From positions 1-63,777 of the forward strand of contig NZ_FOUY01000034.1 in the NCBI RefSeq assembly GCF_900115005.1: a stretch of 63,777 bases of DNA. The letters are read 5' to 3'. Every line of letters begins with the position of its first letter. Positions within the stretch are counted from its first letter, which is position 1. Below the pieces are notes generated by a model. That model ran no database searches, was not told the origin of the DNA, and saw nothing but the letters and a program-made list of their open reading frames with translations. The stretch comes from Pseudonocardia ammonioxydans (GTDB taxonomy: Bacteria; Actinomycetota; Actinomycetes; Mycobacteriales; Pseudonocardiaceae). Positions 1-8,612 of the stretch are shown one piece after another. A program made the position numbers and the translations under genes.

Positions 1-223
1 CACCGGCGTTCTGGCGTGGCGCACGCACCGAACGTGCGCTGCGGGTGCGGGTGCCGTCGGGGGCGGTGCGGGTCCCGGTGCCGAGGTTGTCCAGCCACAA
101 CGCCAGCGTGGCCCGCTCGACGCCCAGGTCGGCGGCGATGCCCTTCACCGTCGCCCCGGGCGTGGACTCGTACAGCTCGACGGCCTGCCGACGGAACTCG
201 TCGGAGTAGTTCTTGCGGGCCAT
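1..223 (-). CDS. IS3-family transposase OrfA (partial, N-terminal 74 aa)
   Basis: This is the helix-turn-helix subunit of an IS3-type transposase, which binds the element ends and works with an OrfB DDE integrase made by frameshifting. The protein begins MARKNYSDEFRRQAVELYES and continues with GIAADLGVERATLALWL, the HTH_Tnp_1 signature at about residues 30-46. The ATG at 221-223 is the only sensible start. The reading frame leaves the window at base 1, so the C-terminus is not seen. The gene follows the inferred IS end at 286 in the expected orientation. Confidence 0.8.
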   Translation of the reverse strand, partial: MARKNYSDEFRRQAVELYESTPGATVKGIAADLGVERATLALWLDNLGTGTRTAPDGTRTRSARSVRAPRQNAG

Positions 224-286
224 GGTCAGACATCATCTCGCTTCCCCCGACCGTGCGGGGATCAGCGTGTCCACGGAACGGGGTCA
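1..286 (-). mobile_element. IS3-family element, 5' end only, runs off the window
   Basis: The element lies on the minus strand. Its outer end appears to be near 286, where the minus strand reads TGACCCCGTTCCGTGGACAC, a start typical of IS3-family termini, about 60 bases ahead of the OrfA start. The rest of the element, including OrfB and the other end, lies outside the window. No target duplication can be judged from one end. Confidence 0.6.
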
Positions 287-564
287 GGGCCCCCCTGGGC
301 GCCCGACCTCACTGAGATCAACCGGACCGTGTCCGGACACGACGTGTCGCGCCATGCGAGGTCGAGATCGGTAGCGGGTCGGTGACGAAGCGGGCGCAGG
401 ACAAGACGTCGGGCCGAGGCAACGGCGCCCTTCAGTCCGTCGCCGGGGGCGAGTGCCGCCCAGGCATCGGTCGAACGGGACCGGCCACTTCGGCCGGGCT
501 CCCGCGCGGCGGTCTGCCGCACGCCTGGGGAAGCGCCCACCCGTCGATCGTTCGCTATCGCTCC

Positions 565-848
565 TTCCCCACCCGGGACGCGCACATCGTCCTCGGGATG
601 GGCACGCTCGGCGGCGAACCCAGCCCGTGCAGGTGGCCACGCTCGTGTCGCGCGGCATCTCGCTGCGTGGCTCGATGAGCGGCGACATCGGCGACTACCA
701 CACCGCGATGCAGCTGCTGGACCGTCACCGGACCCGGTTCGACTGGGACAAGCTGCTCGGCAACACCTACGGCCTCGACGGGATCGCCGACGCCATGGCC
801 GCGATGCGCCGCATGGACGAAATCAAGCCGGTCATCCGGCCCGCGTAG
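565..848 (+). pseudogene. C-terminal remnant of a zinc-type alcohol dehydrogenase
   Basis: Only the last 75 or so codons of a medium-chain dehydrogenase remain. The readable part contains VATLVSRGISLRGSMSGD and ends with LLGNTYGLDGIADAMAAM, typical of the C-terminus of NAD-dependent alcohol dehydrogenases, where the last helix closes over the cofactor domain. A short upstream stretch, IVLGMGTLGGEP at about 589-624, is in a different frame, which implies a frameshift. The catalytic and zinc-binding domains are missing. Its position beside an IS3 end suggests damage by transposition. It is not expected to be functional. Confidence 0.55.
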
Positions 849-875
849 CGGTCCCACGCCGGCCGGGGACGTACC

Positions 876-1487
876 TCAGGAGCCGCCGGCCACCCCGAGC
901 AGCCCGTGGACCAGCCATCGCGCCTGCCTGACGGCCACCTCGGGCGGCGCCGAGGGCTGGGTGAGGTGGCTCAGGACGAGCCGCACGATCCCGTCGACGC
1001 ACGCCTCCAGGTCCTCGGCGGAGCCGGCCCGACCGGCGTAGAGCTCGGTCATCGCCGTGGTGATCCGCTCGCTCGCCCAGCCGAGTACGGCATGCGGGCG
1101 GGCGGTGAGCAGTGGCAGCAGGCTCTCACCGCCCGCGCCGTCCGCGGCGAGGATCGCAGTGAGCAGCGCGTTCGTGGAGCCGTCGACGAGTGCGTGCCCG
1201 ACCGCCGCGACGACCCCCTCGACGGGGTCGGCCGGGTGCTCACGCAGCCGCGCGAGGATCCCCTCCAGGAACAGCGCGGTCTCCCGGTTCACCATGGCGG
1301 CGCCGAGGGCCTGCTTGGTCCCGAGCTCGTTGTAGAGGTGCTGACGGCTGATGCCGACCCGGGTCGCGACGGCACCCATCGTCAGGGCCGACCACCCCTC
1401 GGTCGAGGTGATCTCCCGCGCGGCGTCCAGCGCCCGGTCGCGCAGCAACGCGCGCACGTCCTCCCGGAAGGATGCGGACTCCGCCAC
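876..1487 (-). CDS. TetR-family regulator
   Basis: This is a 203-residue ligand-responsive repressor. The N-terminal DNA-binding domain includes LTMGAVATRVGISRQHLYNE at about residues 35-54, with the usual TetR helix-turn-helix. The rest is an all-helical ligand domain with no recognised pocket signature. The start is GTG at 1487. It is transcribed away from the desaturase-reductase fusion, and the 104-base gap holds a perfect 10-bp inverted repeat (1525-1551), so it very likely represses itself and the fusion gene. The inducer is unknown; a lipid or hydrocarbon is a guess from the target gene. Confidence 0.85.
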   Translation of the reverse strand: MAESASFREDVRALLRDRALDAAREITSTEGWSALTMGAVATRVGISRQHLYNELGTKQALGAAMVNRETALFLEGILARLREHPADPVEGVVAAVGHALVDGSTNALLTAILAADGAGGESLLPLLTARPHAVLGWASERITTAMTELYAGRAGSAEDLEACVDGIVRLVLSHLTQPSAPPEVAVRQARWLVHGLLGVAGGS

Positions 1488-1524
1488 GTACCGAGACTAC
1501 ATCCAGGGCACGACCGTCGCTCCA

Positions 1525-1551
1525 GTTGACAAACAGTCTTCGTTTGTCAAC
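1525..1551. promoter_or_regulatory. TetR operator between divergent genes
   Basis: The arms GTTGACAAAC (1525-1534) and GTTTGTCAAC (1542-1551) form a perfect 10-bp inverted repeat around a 7-base centre. The left arm contains TTGACA (1526-1531), a consensus -35 box for the plus-strand gene, so a bound repressor would block RNA polymerase. The flanking TetR gene at 876-1487 is the obvious partner. Confidence 0.8.
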
Positions 1552-1591
1552 GATCGTGGTCGCTCCGGTTCCCCGTCTCCTGGAGGCGTCG

Positions 1592-3643
1592 ATGACGACG
1601 ACCGAGCCCGCGGACGAGCGGCGGGTGCTGAGTGAGGAGGAGTCCCGGGCGATCCGCCAGGGCGTCCCCGATCCCCGGGTGCCGATGCCCACGGTGGCGC
1701 GCCCGACGGTGGCGTTGTTCGTCGTGTCGTTGCTGCTGTGGGTCGCGGCGACCTGGCTCGCGCTCGCCGCGACGAGTGCGTGGTGGCTGCTGCTGACGAT
1801 CCCGGTGCACGCCGCGGTGACGTTCCTGATGTTCACCGTGCTGCACGAGACCGCGCACCTCGCCGCCGGCCGGCTCCGGTGGGTCAACGAGGCCCTCGGC
1901 AGGCTCTCCGCGGTGTTCGTCGCGGCCTGGGCGTCGTTCCCGACGTTCCGGTTCGTCCACATCGAACACCACCGCAACACCAACGAGGACTACTACACCG
2001 ACCCGGACAGCTGGTCGGAGGCCGGACCGCCGTGGCAGCTGCCGTTGCGGTGGCTGACCCAGGACCTGTGGTACTTCCGCTTCTACATCCCGCGCATGCA
2101 CCGTCGTCCGCGGGCGGAGGTGCTCGAGCAGGTCGGTGTCGCACTCGCGGTCGCGACCGTGTTCACCGCGCTCGTGCTCAGCGGTCACGGCTGGGAGCTG
2201 CTGACGATCTACCTGATCCCGCAGCGCCTCGGCATCCTCGTCCTCGCCTGGTGGTTCGACTGGCTGCCCCACCACGAGCTGGACGCCACCGCGAGGTCGA
2301 ACCGGTTCCGGGCGACCCGCATCCGCGTCGGCTGGGAGCGCGTGATGACCCCGCTGATGCTGTACCAGAACTACCACCTGGTGCATCACATCCATCCGAC
2401 GATCCCGTTCTACCGCTACGTGCAGGTGTGGCGGCGCACCGAGTCGGACTTCCTCGATCGCGACGTCCCGATCTCGACGGCCTGGGGTACCGAGCTCTCC
2501 CCCGCCGAGTACCGGGCGTGGCGCCGGCTGACCGACCACTTCGACCGTGACGCCGACCTGCCCCACCGGCCGCACCGGTTGCGCGTCGCCGACGTCCGCC
2601 GGCTCACCCCCGACTCGGTCTCGATCACCTTCGACGTACCGGACGAGCTGCGCGAGACGTTCCGCTTCGCACCGGGGCAGAACGTGGTCGTCGCCGCCGA
2701 GATCGACGGCGAGACGGTGCGGCGCAACTACTCGATCTGCACGGCCGCCGGTTCCGGCGTGCTGCGGGTGGCGGTCCGCCGCTGCGCCGACGGCCGCTTC
2801 TCCACCTATGCCGACACCCGTCTCGCAGTCGGTGACGAACTCGAGGTCAGCCCGCCGACCGGCCGGTTCACGCTGCACCCCGAACCGGGCGCCCGCCGGC
2901 ATCTCGCCGCCGTCGCCGCCGGCAGCGGGATCACCCCGGTGATCTCCATCCTCGCGAGCGTCCTCGACGCCGAACCGGGCAGCCGGGCGACGCTGCTCTA
3001 CGCCAACCGCGACGCCGGGTCGACGATGTTCGCCGACGAGCTGGCCATGCTGACCCGCCGGTTCGAGGGCCGGCTGACGATCGTCCACCACCACTCCCGG
3101 CCGGCTCCCGGCGCCGCGACGACGGCGACCGAGCACGAGCAGGTCCGGCACGACCGCCTCGACGCCCACCGGCTGCGCGAGCACCTGCGCGACCCCCGCC
3201 TGCGCGGCGCCGAGTGGCTGCTCTGCGGGCCGCCGGAGATGCTCGACCGGACGCGGACCGTGCTCGACGAGCACGGGGTCCCCGCCGAGCGGGTCCGGCG
3301 CGAGCTGTTCGTCGCCCCGGAGGACCAGGCCGACCAGGCCGAGCAGGACGCGCTCGCCGACATCGTCCCCGCCACGGTCGACGTCACCGTCCGCGGCGCC
3401 CGGGCGGCGGTGCGCACCGAGGGCACCGCGTCCATCCTCGAGGCGACACTCGACGCCGGCATCGACGTGCCCTACCTGTGCACCGGCGGGATCTGCGGCA
3501 CCTGCCGCGCCACCGTCACCGAGGGGACCGTCCACATGCAGCAGAACTACGCGCTGGGTGACGACGAGGTACGTGCCGGCGCCGTCCTGACCTGTCAGTC
3601 CCGCCCGACCAGCCCGGTCGTCGCGGTCGACTTCGACCGGTAG
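1592..3643 (+). CDS. Self-sufficient membrane di-iron desaturase/hydroxylase fused to a ferredoxin-reductase
   Basis: This 683-residue fusion joins a membrane di-iron oxygenase to its own electron-transfer chain. Residues about 35-300 form a fatty-acid-desaturase-type domain with hydrophobic helices and three His boxes: HETAH (85-89), HIEHH (123-127) and HLVHH (262-266). Residues about 325-575 form an FAD/NAD(P)H reductase, with RRNYSICTA (377-385) for FAD, GSGITP (444-449) and CGPPEM (545-550). Residues about 595-683 are a plant-type 2Fe-2S domain with Cys630, Cys635, Cys638 and Cys668. This reductase order is that of the PaaE/Hmp-like class. The ATG at 1592 follows GGAGG at 1582-1586, so the longer upstream reading is rejected. 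The likely reaction is O2-dependent desaturation or hydroxylation of a lipid or hydrocarbon; the substrate is unknown. Confidence 0.85.
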   Translation: MTTTEPADERRVLSEEESRAIRQGVPDPRVPMPTVARPTVALFVVSLLLWVAATWLALAATSAWWLLLTIPVHAAVTFLMFTVLHETAHLAAGRLRWVNEALGRLSAVFVAAWASFPTFRFVHIEHHRNTNEDYYTDPDSWSEAGPPWQLPLRWLTQDLWYFRFYIPRMHRRPRAEVLEQVGVALAVATVFTALVLSGHGWELLTIYLIPQRLGILVLAWWFDWLPHHELDATARSNRFRATRIRVGWERVMTPLMLYQNYHLVHHIHPTIPFYRYVQVWRRTESDFLDRDVPISTAWGTELSPAEYRAWRRLTDHFDRDADLPHRPHRLRVADVRRLTPDSVSITFDVPDELRETFRFAPGQNVVVAAEIDGETVRRNYSICTAAGSGVLRVAVRRCADGRFSTYADTRLAVGDELEVSPPTGRFTLHPEPGARRHLAAVAAGSGITPVISILASVLDAEPGSRATLLYANRDAGSTMFADELAMLTRRFEGRLTIVHHHSRPAPGAATTATEHEQVRHDRLDAHRLREHLRDPRLRGAEWLLCGPPEMLDRTRTVLDEHGVPAERVRRELFVAPEDQADQAEQDALADIVPATVDVTVRGARAAVRTEGTASILEATLDAGIDVPYLCTGGICGTCRATVTEGTVHMQQNYALGDDEVRAGAVLTCQSRPTSPVVAVDFDR

Positions 3644-3646
3644 GCC

Positions 3647-3672
3647 GCGTCCGGCGACCCCGACCCGGACGC
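3647..3672 (+). terminator. Hairpin after the desaturase fusion
   Basis: The arms GCGTCCGG (3647-3654) and CCGGACGC (3665-3672) are perfectly complementary around a 10-base loop. The hairpin begins three bases after the stop codon. There is no T-run, as is common in high-GC actinomycetes. Confidence 0.45.
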
Positions 3673-3726
3673 CACCGATCCGCCCGCCACGAGACCGCGG
3701 CGCAACCGTCTGCCTAGGCTCGTCCC

Positions 3727-4359
3727 ATGAACGACGACGGACGAGCGACGGCAGGCACCCGCGGGCGGCCCCGTCGCTCGAATGCCGAGCGCCGCGCCGC
3801 GACCCGCTCGGCCGTACTCGACGCGACCGTCACCGCGATCGTCCGCCACGGGTACCGGGGCGCGACCTCGGAGCGGATCGCCGAGATCTCGGGCCTGACC
3901 CGCGGCGCCCAGAAACACCACTGGGCGAACAAGGCCGAGATGATGGCCGAGGCGCTGCTGCACCTGCACGACAAGCTGATGGCGGCCGCCGTCGGCGAGC
4001 TCGAGCAGGCCTCCGACGCCGGCCTGCGGGCGACCATCGAGGCGTTGTGGCGCTCGTTCCAGTCGGACCTGTTCACCGCGGCGACCGAGCTCCACCTCGC
4101 CGCCCGCATCGACCAGGAGCTGCGCCCGCTGCTGATCGAGACCGAGCGCGAGATCGGGCGCCGGATCCGCAGCATCACCACCGCGGCCCTCGACGACGGC
4201 ACACGCTCCTCCCAGCGCCTCGACGAGGTCGGCGACCACATCATCAACGTCATGCGCGGCATGGCCTTCCAGAGCTCGCTGAGCTCCAGCCCGGACCGTG
4301 AGCGCCGCCAGCTGCGGGTCCTCGAGCAGGCGGCGCTGGAGATGCTCCGGTCGGACTGA
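3727..4359 (+). CDS. TetR-family regulator
   Basis: This is a 210-residue TetR-type repressor. The helix-turn-helix lies at about residues 38-62, within TSERIAEISGLTRGAQKHHW, and a basic N-terminal tail (RGRPRRSNAERR) precedes it. The C-terminal ligand domain resembles those of TetR members controlling acyl-CoA or aromatic catabolism, but that is family knowledge only. It stands alone on the plus strand, just ahead of the catabolic operon that begins at 4490. That operon's promoter carries a small inverted repeat, so it is a plausible target. Confidence 0.85.
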   Translation: MNDDGRATAGTRGRPRRSNAERRAATRSAVLDATVTAIVRHGYRGATSERIAEISGLTRGAQKHHWANKAEMMAEALLHLHDKLMAAAVGELEQASDAGLRATIEALWRSFQSDLFTAATELHLAARIDQELRPLLIETEREIGRRIRSITTAALDDGTRSSQRLDEVGDHIINVMRGMAFQSSLSSSPDRERRQLRVLEQAALEMLRSD

Positions 4360-4402
4360 CGCCACCGGCCGACCCCGGTGGGTGGTGGGTGGGCGCGGAC
4401 CA

Positions 4403-4430
4403 TTGACATCCATCCTGGGATGTTTTTACT
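4403..4430 (+). promoter_or_regulatory. Promoter with nested operator ahead of the lactonase operon
   Basis: A consensus -35 TTGACA (4403-4408) is followed after 16 bases by TTTACT (4425-4430) as a -10 candidate. Between them ACATCC (4406-4411) and GGATGT (4418-4423) form an inverted repeat, a natural site for a repressor such as the TetR protein encoded just upstream. This is inferred from spacing and symmetry. Confidence 0.5.
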
Positions 4431-4489
4431 CGGCTCGGCCCCGCGACGGCCACCGTCACACCTCTTCCGAGAAGGCAGGAACGCGCGTC

Positions 4490-5398
4490 ATGACAACGAG
4501 GTCGGTCACTCTTCTGGCATCCGGTGGGCACTACTTCGAGGCGCCGCGCTGGCGCGACGGCCGGTGGTGGGTCTCCGACATCTACGCCGGAAAGGTCTGC
4601 ACCTACGACGAGGCCGGGGTGCGGACCGAGGTCCTGCACGTCGAGGGCAACCCGTCCGGGCTGGCGTGGCTGCCGGACGGCTCGCTGCTCGTGGTGTCGA
4701 TGCACGAGCGGAAGCTGCTGCGCCGCACCCCGGACGGCGAGGTGACGGTGCACGCCGACCTCTCGGCGGTGTGCGAGCACGAGATCAACGACCTGGTGGT
4801 CGACGCCGCCGGTCGGGCCTACACGGGCACGATCGGCTTCGCGGTCGCCGCGGGGGACGCCCCGCGCCCCGGCGCGGTCTACCGCGTCGACCCGGACGGG
4901 TCGGTGCACGTCGCGGCCGAGGACGTGGTGTGTCCGAACGGGATGGTCATCACCGGCGACGGCCGGACGTTGATCGTCGCCGAGTCGTTCGCCGGCCGGC
5001 TGACCGCGTTCACCATCGGCGACGACGGCGGGCTGAGCGACCGGCGGCTGTTCGCCCAGCTCGGGGAGCCGCCGGAGCTCGGTCCGCTGCCCGAGGTCAT
5101 GGCCGCGCTCGCGCTGATCCCGGACGGGTGCGCGATCGACGCCGAGGACGGCGTGTGGGTCGCCGACGCGGGTCACCAGCGCGTGGTGCGCATCGACCGG
5201 ACCGGCACCGTCACCGAGGAGATCCCCGACCCGGACGGCAACGGGGTCTACGCCTGCGCGCTGGGCGGGGACGACGGACGGACGCTGCTGCTGTGCGCGG
5301 TGTCGGACTTCTTCGCCGCGGCCCAGGGCATCGACACCGACAAGGCCACCCTCAAGACCGCCCGGGTGGACGTCCCGCACGGCGCGGGCCGGCCGTAA
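4490..5398 (+). CDS. SMP-30/gluconolactonase-type lactonase
   Basis: This 302-residue six-bladed beta-propeller belongs to the SMP-30/LRE family, metal-dependent enzymes that open lactones. Repeated blade signatures are visible, such as WWVSDIYAGKV, GLAWLPDGSLLV and GVWVADAGHQRVVRID. Glu17 (HYFEAPRW), the Asn of HEINDLVV and the Asn of CPNGMVI are the expected metal ligands. No signal peptide is seen, so it is cytoplasmic. The ATG at 4490 fits the family N-terminus; upstream in-frame codons are ignored. It is the first gene of an operon with a CoA ligase, an SDR and a hydratase, so it may hydrolyse a lactone made by ring-expanding oxidation of a cyclic substrate. Confidence 0.8.
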   Translation: MTTRSVTLLASGGHYFEAPRWRDGRWWVSDIYAGKVCTYDEAGVRTEVLHVEGNPSGLAWLPDGSLLVVSMHERKLLRRTPDGEVTVHADLSAVCEHEINDLVVDAAGRAYTGTIGFAVAAGDAPRPGAVYRVDPDGSVHVAAEDVVCPNGMVITGDGRTLIVAESFAGRLTAFTIGDDGGLSDRRLFAQLGEPPELGPLPEVMAALALIPDGCAIDAEDGVWVADAGHQRVVRIDRTGTVTEEIPDPDGNGVYACALGGDDGRTLLLCAVSDFFAAAQGIDTDKATLKTARVDVPHGAGRP

Positions 5399-5410
5399 CG
5401 GAGCGCGGAC

Positions 5411-6979
5411 ATGGACCCGGCGAACCTGCTGCGCAAGAGTGCCCGGCTGTACGGGCAGAACACCGCCTTCGTCTGCGAGGGCGCACGACAGACCTACTCC
5501 GAGCTCCTCGACCGGGCGATCCGGCTGGCGAACGCGCTGCGTGCCGCGGGCGTCCGCCCCGGCGACCGGGTCGCGATCCTCGGCGACAACGCCGCCGAGA
5601 GCCTGGAGCAGATCGCCGGACTCGCCCTCGGCGGGTACGTGCGGTGCGCGCTCTACGGCCACGACACCCCCGACCGGCACCGCTACCTGCTCGAGCTGGT
5701 CGGCGCCCGCGCGCTGATCGTGCAGGGCAGGCACCACCCCGCCCTGCGGGAGATGCTCGCCGAGCTGCCGGAGCTCGACACGGTCCTCGTCACCGGGGAC
5801 ACCCCGCCCGAGGGGGCCACCGGCTACGAGGCCGCCCTCGCCGCCGCCTCCACCGAGGACCCGCAGGTACCCCTCGCCCCGGACGACCCGCACATCATCC
5901 GGTTCTCCGCGGGCACCACCGGCAACCCCAAGGGCATCCTGCACACCGTCCGCGGCTGGGCGGACATGGGCACCGAGATGGCGCTCGTCCTCCCCCGCTT
6001 CACCGAACGGGACCGCTACCTCGCCCCCGCCCCGCTCAGCCACGCCGCCGGCATGTTCATCTGGCCCCTGGTCGCGGCGGGTGCCGCATCGGTGGTGATG
6101 CCGGCGTTCGACACGGCGCGGTACCTGGAGCTGATGGAGACCGAGCGGATCACCGTCGCGATGACCGTGCCGACGATCATGCAGATGGTCACCGCGCACC
6201 CCGACGCCGGGACCCGCGACCTAAGCAGCCTGCGGGCGGTCGTCTACGGGACCGCGCCCGCGCCGGCGGCCACGCTGGCCGCGGCGATCGAGGTGTGGGG
6301 CAACATCATGTACCAGATCTACGGGCAGAGCGAGGGGCTGCCGCTCAGCGTCCTGACGCCCGAGCACCACGTCGTCGACGGCACCGAGGAGCAGCGGCGG
6401 TGGCTGCGTTCGGCCGGTCGTCCGAGCCCCAACGCCGACGTCGCGATCCTCGACGACGACGGCAACCGGCTGCCCGTCGGCGAGATCGGGGAGATCGCCG
6501 GTCGCACCCCCGGCATGATGCGCGAGCTGTGGGGCAGTCCCGACGCCACCGCGGAGCGGATCACGCCGGACGGCTGGCTGCGGACCCGGGACATGGGCTC
6601 GATCTCCGAGGACGGCTTCCTCTACCTCAGCGACCGCAAGGAGGACATGATCATTTCCGGCGGCTACAACATCTGGCCGACCGAGGTCGAGGACGCACTC
6701 GCCGCCCACCCCGCGGTCGCCGAGGTCGCCGTGGTCGGCGTCGCGGACCCGAAGTGGGGCGAGACACCGCACGCCGCGGTCGTCCTGCGCCCGGGCGGGC
6801 AGGTGACCGAGGACGAGCTCATCGCCTGGAGCCGGGACCGGGTCGGCGCGGTGCGCAAGGTGACCGCCGTGCACGTCGTCGACGCGCTCCCGCGCTCGCC
6901 GCTCGGGAAGGTGCTGCGGCGCGAGGTCCGCGACCGTCTGGCCGCGGCCGGACGCCCCGAGCCGGTGGAGGCCGGGTGA
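5411..6979 (+). CDS. AMP-forming acyl-CoA ligase
   Basis: This is a 522-residue member of the ANL superfamily, which activates a carboxylic acid with ATP and CoA. The phosphate-binding motif FSAGTTGNPKG is at residues 165-175, followed by YGQSEG, the hinge region LSDRKEDMIISGGYNIWP and the C-terminal catalytic Lys in SPLGKVLRRE. Ser-Ala replaces the more usual Tyr-Thr-Ser at the start of the motif, which is tolerated. The next gene's ATG overlaps its stop by one base, so the two are translationally coupled. The acid substrate cannot be told from sequence; the neighbours suggest a ring-opening product or aromatic acid. Confidence 0.85.
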   Translation: MDPANLLRKSARLYGQNTAFVCEGARQTYSELLDRAIRLANALRAAGVRPGDRVAILGDNAAESLEQIAGLALGGYVRCALYGHDTPDRHRYLLELVGARALIVQGRHHPALREMLAELPELDTVLVTGDTPPEGATGYEAALAAASTEDPQVPLAPDDPHIIRFSAGTTGNPKGILHTVRGWADMGTEMALVLPRFTERDRYLAPAPLSHAAGMFIWPLVAAGAASVVMPAFDTARYLELMETERITVAMTVPTIMQMVTAHPDAGTRDLSSLRAVVYGTAPAPAATLAAAIEVWGNIMYQIYGQSEGLPLSVLTPEHHVVDGTEEQRRWLRSAGRPSPNADVAILDDDGNRLPVGEIGEIAGRTPGMMRELWGSPDATAERITPDGWLRTRDMGSISEDGFLYLSDRKEDMIISGGYNIWPTEVEDALAAHPAVAEVAVVGVADPKWGETPHAAVVLRPGGQVTEDELIAWSRDRVGAVRKVTAVHVVDALPRSPLGKVLRREVRDRLAAAGRPEPVEAG

Positions 6980-7737
6980 TGGCGCGCCTGACGGGCCGGG
7001 TCGCCGTCGTGACCGGTGCCGCGCACGGCATCGGCGCGGCGGCCGCCCGCCGGTTCGTCGCCGAGGGCGCCCGGGTCGTGCTCGCCGATGTCTCCGAGCG
7101 CGGCCTGGCCGCCCTGGCCGGCGAGCTCGGCGGGGCCGTCACCACGGTGCGGTGCGACGTCGCCGTCGAGGACGACGTCGTCGCGGCGGTGGACCGGGCG
7201 GTCGGCGCGTTCGGCGGGCTGGACATCGTCTTCAACAACGCCGCAGCGGGTGCCGGCGGGCAGATCACCGAGATGGACCGGGCCGAGTGGGACCGGGTCT
7301 TCGCCGTCAACGTCGGCGGCGTGCTGAACGGCATCCGGGCCGCCGTCCCGGCCCTGCGCGAGCGGGGCGGCGGCGCGATCCTCAACACCTCCTCGGTCGC
7401 CGGCCGCTGCGCCTCGCCGGGCATCGCGGCGTACGCGGCGTCGAAGGCGGCGGTGGAGTCGCTGACCCGCTCCGCCGCCCTGGAGCTGCGCGAGGACGGG
7501 ATCCGGGTGAACGCGATCGTGCCCGGCCTGGTCCGGACGCGGGCCGCCGAGGCGAGTGCCCCGTTCCTCCTCGACGCGCTCGGCGCCGATCCCGACGACT
7601 ACGTGGCCACCCGGCAGGGCCGCTGGGGCGAGCCGGACGAGATCGCCGCCGTGGCCGCCCACCTGGTCAGCGACGAGGCGTCGCTGACGACCGGACAGGC
7701 CTATGTCCTCGACAACGGAGCGACGCTGCGCGCATGA
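6979..7737 (+). CDS. SDR-family oxidoreductase
   Basis: This is a 252-residue classical short-chain dehydrogenase that oxidises a hydroxyl or reduces a ketone with NAD(P). The cofactor motif TGAAHGIG is at residues 12-19, the NNAA segment follows, and the catalytic YAASK lies in the SSVAGR...YAASKAA region. The C-terminal YVLDNGATLRA is typical. It starts inside the stop of the CoA ligase and its own stop overlaps the ATG of the enoyl-CoA hydratase. The likely job is a 3-hydroxyacyl-CoA or cyclic alcohol step in the same pathway. Confidence 0.85.
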   Translation: MARLTGRVAVVTGAAHGIGAAAARRFVAEGARVVLADVSERGLAALAGELGGAVTTVRCDVAVEDDVVAAVDRAVGAFGGLDIVFNNAAAGAGGQITEMDRAEWDRVFAVNVGGVLNGIRAAVPALRERGGGAILNTSSVAGRCASPGIAAYAASKAAVESLTRSAALELREDGIRVNAIVPGLVRTRAAEASAPFLLDALGADPDDYVATRQGRWGEPDEIAAVAAHLVSDEASLTTGQAYVLDNGATLRA

Positions 7738-8597
7738 CCACCGACACCGTCCGCTACGAGCGGCCCGAACCGGCCATCGCCCGGGTCGTGCTCGCGCGCC
7801 CGGACAAGCGCAACGCCCAGGACCGCGACCTGTTGCTCGCCCTCGACGACGCCTACCGGCAGGCCGTCCGCGACGAGGACGTCCGCGTGATCATCCTCGC
7901 GGCGGACGGGCCGGACTTCTCGGCCGGTCACGACCTCGACACCGACTGGGCGATGGACGGCGTCACGCCGCGCACGCTCACCGGCGGGTTCGACGCCCCC
8001 GGCGCGGAGGGCTGGTTCGCCACCGAGGAGGAGCTGTTCACCGGGCTGTGCCTGCGCTGGCGCGACCTGCCCCGGCCGACCGTCGCCGAGGTGCGCGGCC
8101 GGGTCATCGGCGGCGGGCTGATGCTGGTCTGGCCGTGCGACCTCATCGTCGCCGCCGAGAACACGACCTTCGTCGACCCCGTCACCGCGTTCGACATGAA
8201 CGGGGCGGAGTACTTCACCCACCTCTGGGAGCTCGGGGCGCGCCGGGCGAAGGAGATGCTGTTCACCGGCGCGCCGATCACCGCGCACGAGGCCGAGGCG
8301 ATCGGCATGGTCAACCACGTGGTGGCCGACGACGACCTGTCGGCCACCACGCTGCGGATCGCCCGCCGCATCGCCGCGCGACCGTCATTCGGGGTGCGGC
8401 TGGCCAAACGGGCGATCAACCAGGGCCTGGACCTGCAAGGACAGCGCGCGGCCGTCGAGGCGGCCTTCGGCTTCCACCAGCTGGCGCACAACCACAACCG
8501 GTTGCTGCACGGCGGGATGGTCGATCCGCGGGGGCGCGCGGTCATCCGCGACGAGGCACGCGGCGCGGCGCAGCGGGACACGCCGCAGAGCGGGTGA
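7734..8597 (+). CDS. Enoyl-CoA hydratase/isomerase
   Basis: This 287-residue crotonase-fold enzyme adds water to an enoyl-CoA, or performs a related isomerisation or C-C cleavage. The first oxyanion-hole segment is FSAGHDL and the second is GRVIGGGLMLVWPCDLIVA. The usual hydratase Glu in the second region is not obvious (NTTFVDPV), so another crotonase reaction is possible. The ATG at 7734 overlaps the SDR stop by four bases. The last gene of the lactonase-ligase-SDR operon, it stops 16 bases before a convergent TetR gene. Confidence 0.8.
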   Translation: MTTDTVRYERPEPAIARVVLARPDKRNAQDRDLLLALDDAYRQAVRDEDVRVIILAADGPDFSAGHDLDTDWAMDGVTPRTLTGGFDAPGAEGWFATEEELFTGLCLRWRDLPRPTVAEVRGRVIGGGLMLVWPCDLIVAAENTTFVDPVTAFDMNGAEYFTHLWELGARRAKEMLFTGAPITAHEAEAIGMVNHVVADDDLSATTLRIARRIAARPSFGVRLAKRAINQGLDLQGQRAAVEAAFGFHQLAHNHNRLLHGGMVDPRGRAVIRDEARGAAQRDTPQSG

Positions 8598-8612
8598 CCC
8601 GGCGGCGCCGGC

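Noticed and set aside
1547..3535. A 662-codon open frame on the minus strand
   Set aside because: It is the complement of the desaturase fusion, with no recognisable domain and compositional signs of a shadow frame.
4250..6199. A 649-codon open frame on the minus strand
   Set aside because: It opposes genes with clear motifs and shows no family similarity.
4378..7737. A 1119-codon open frame on the plus strand
   Set aside because: Only its last 252 codons (from 6979) are a real gene, the SDR. The rest is the third frame of the lactonase and ligase genes, made open by high GC.
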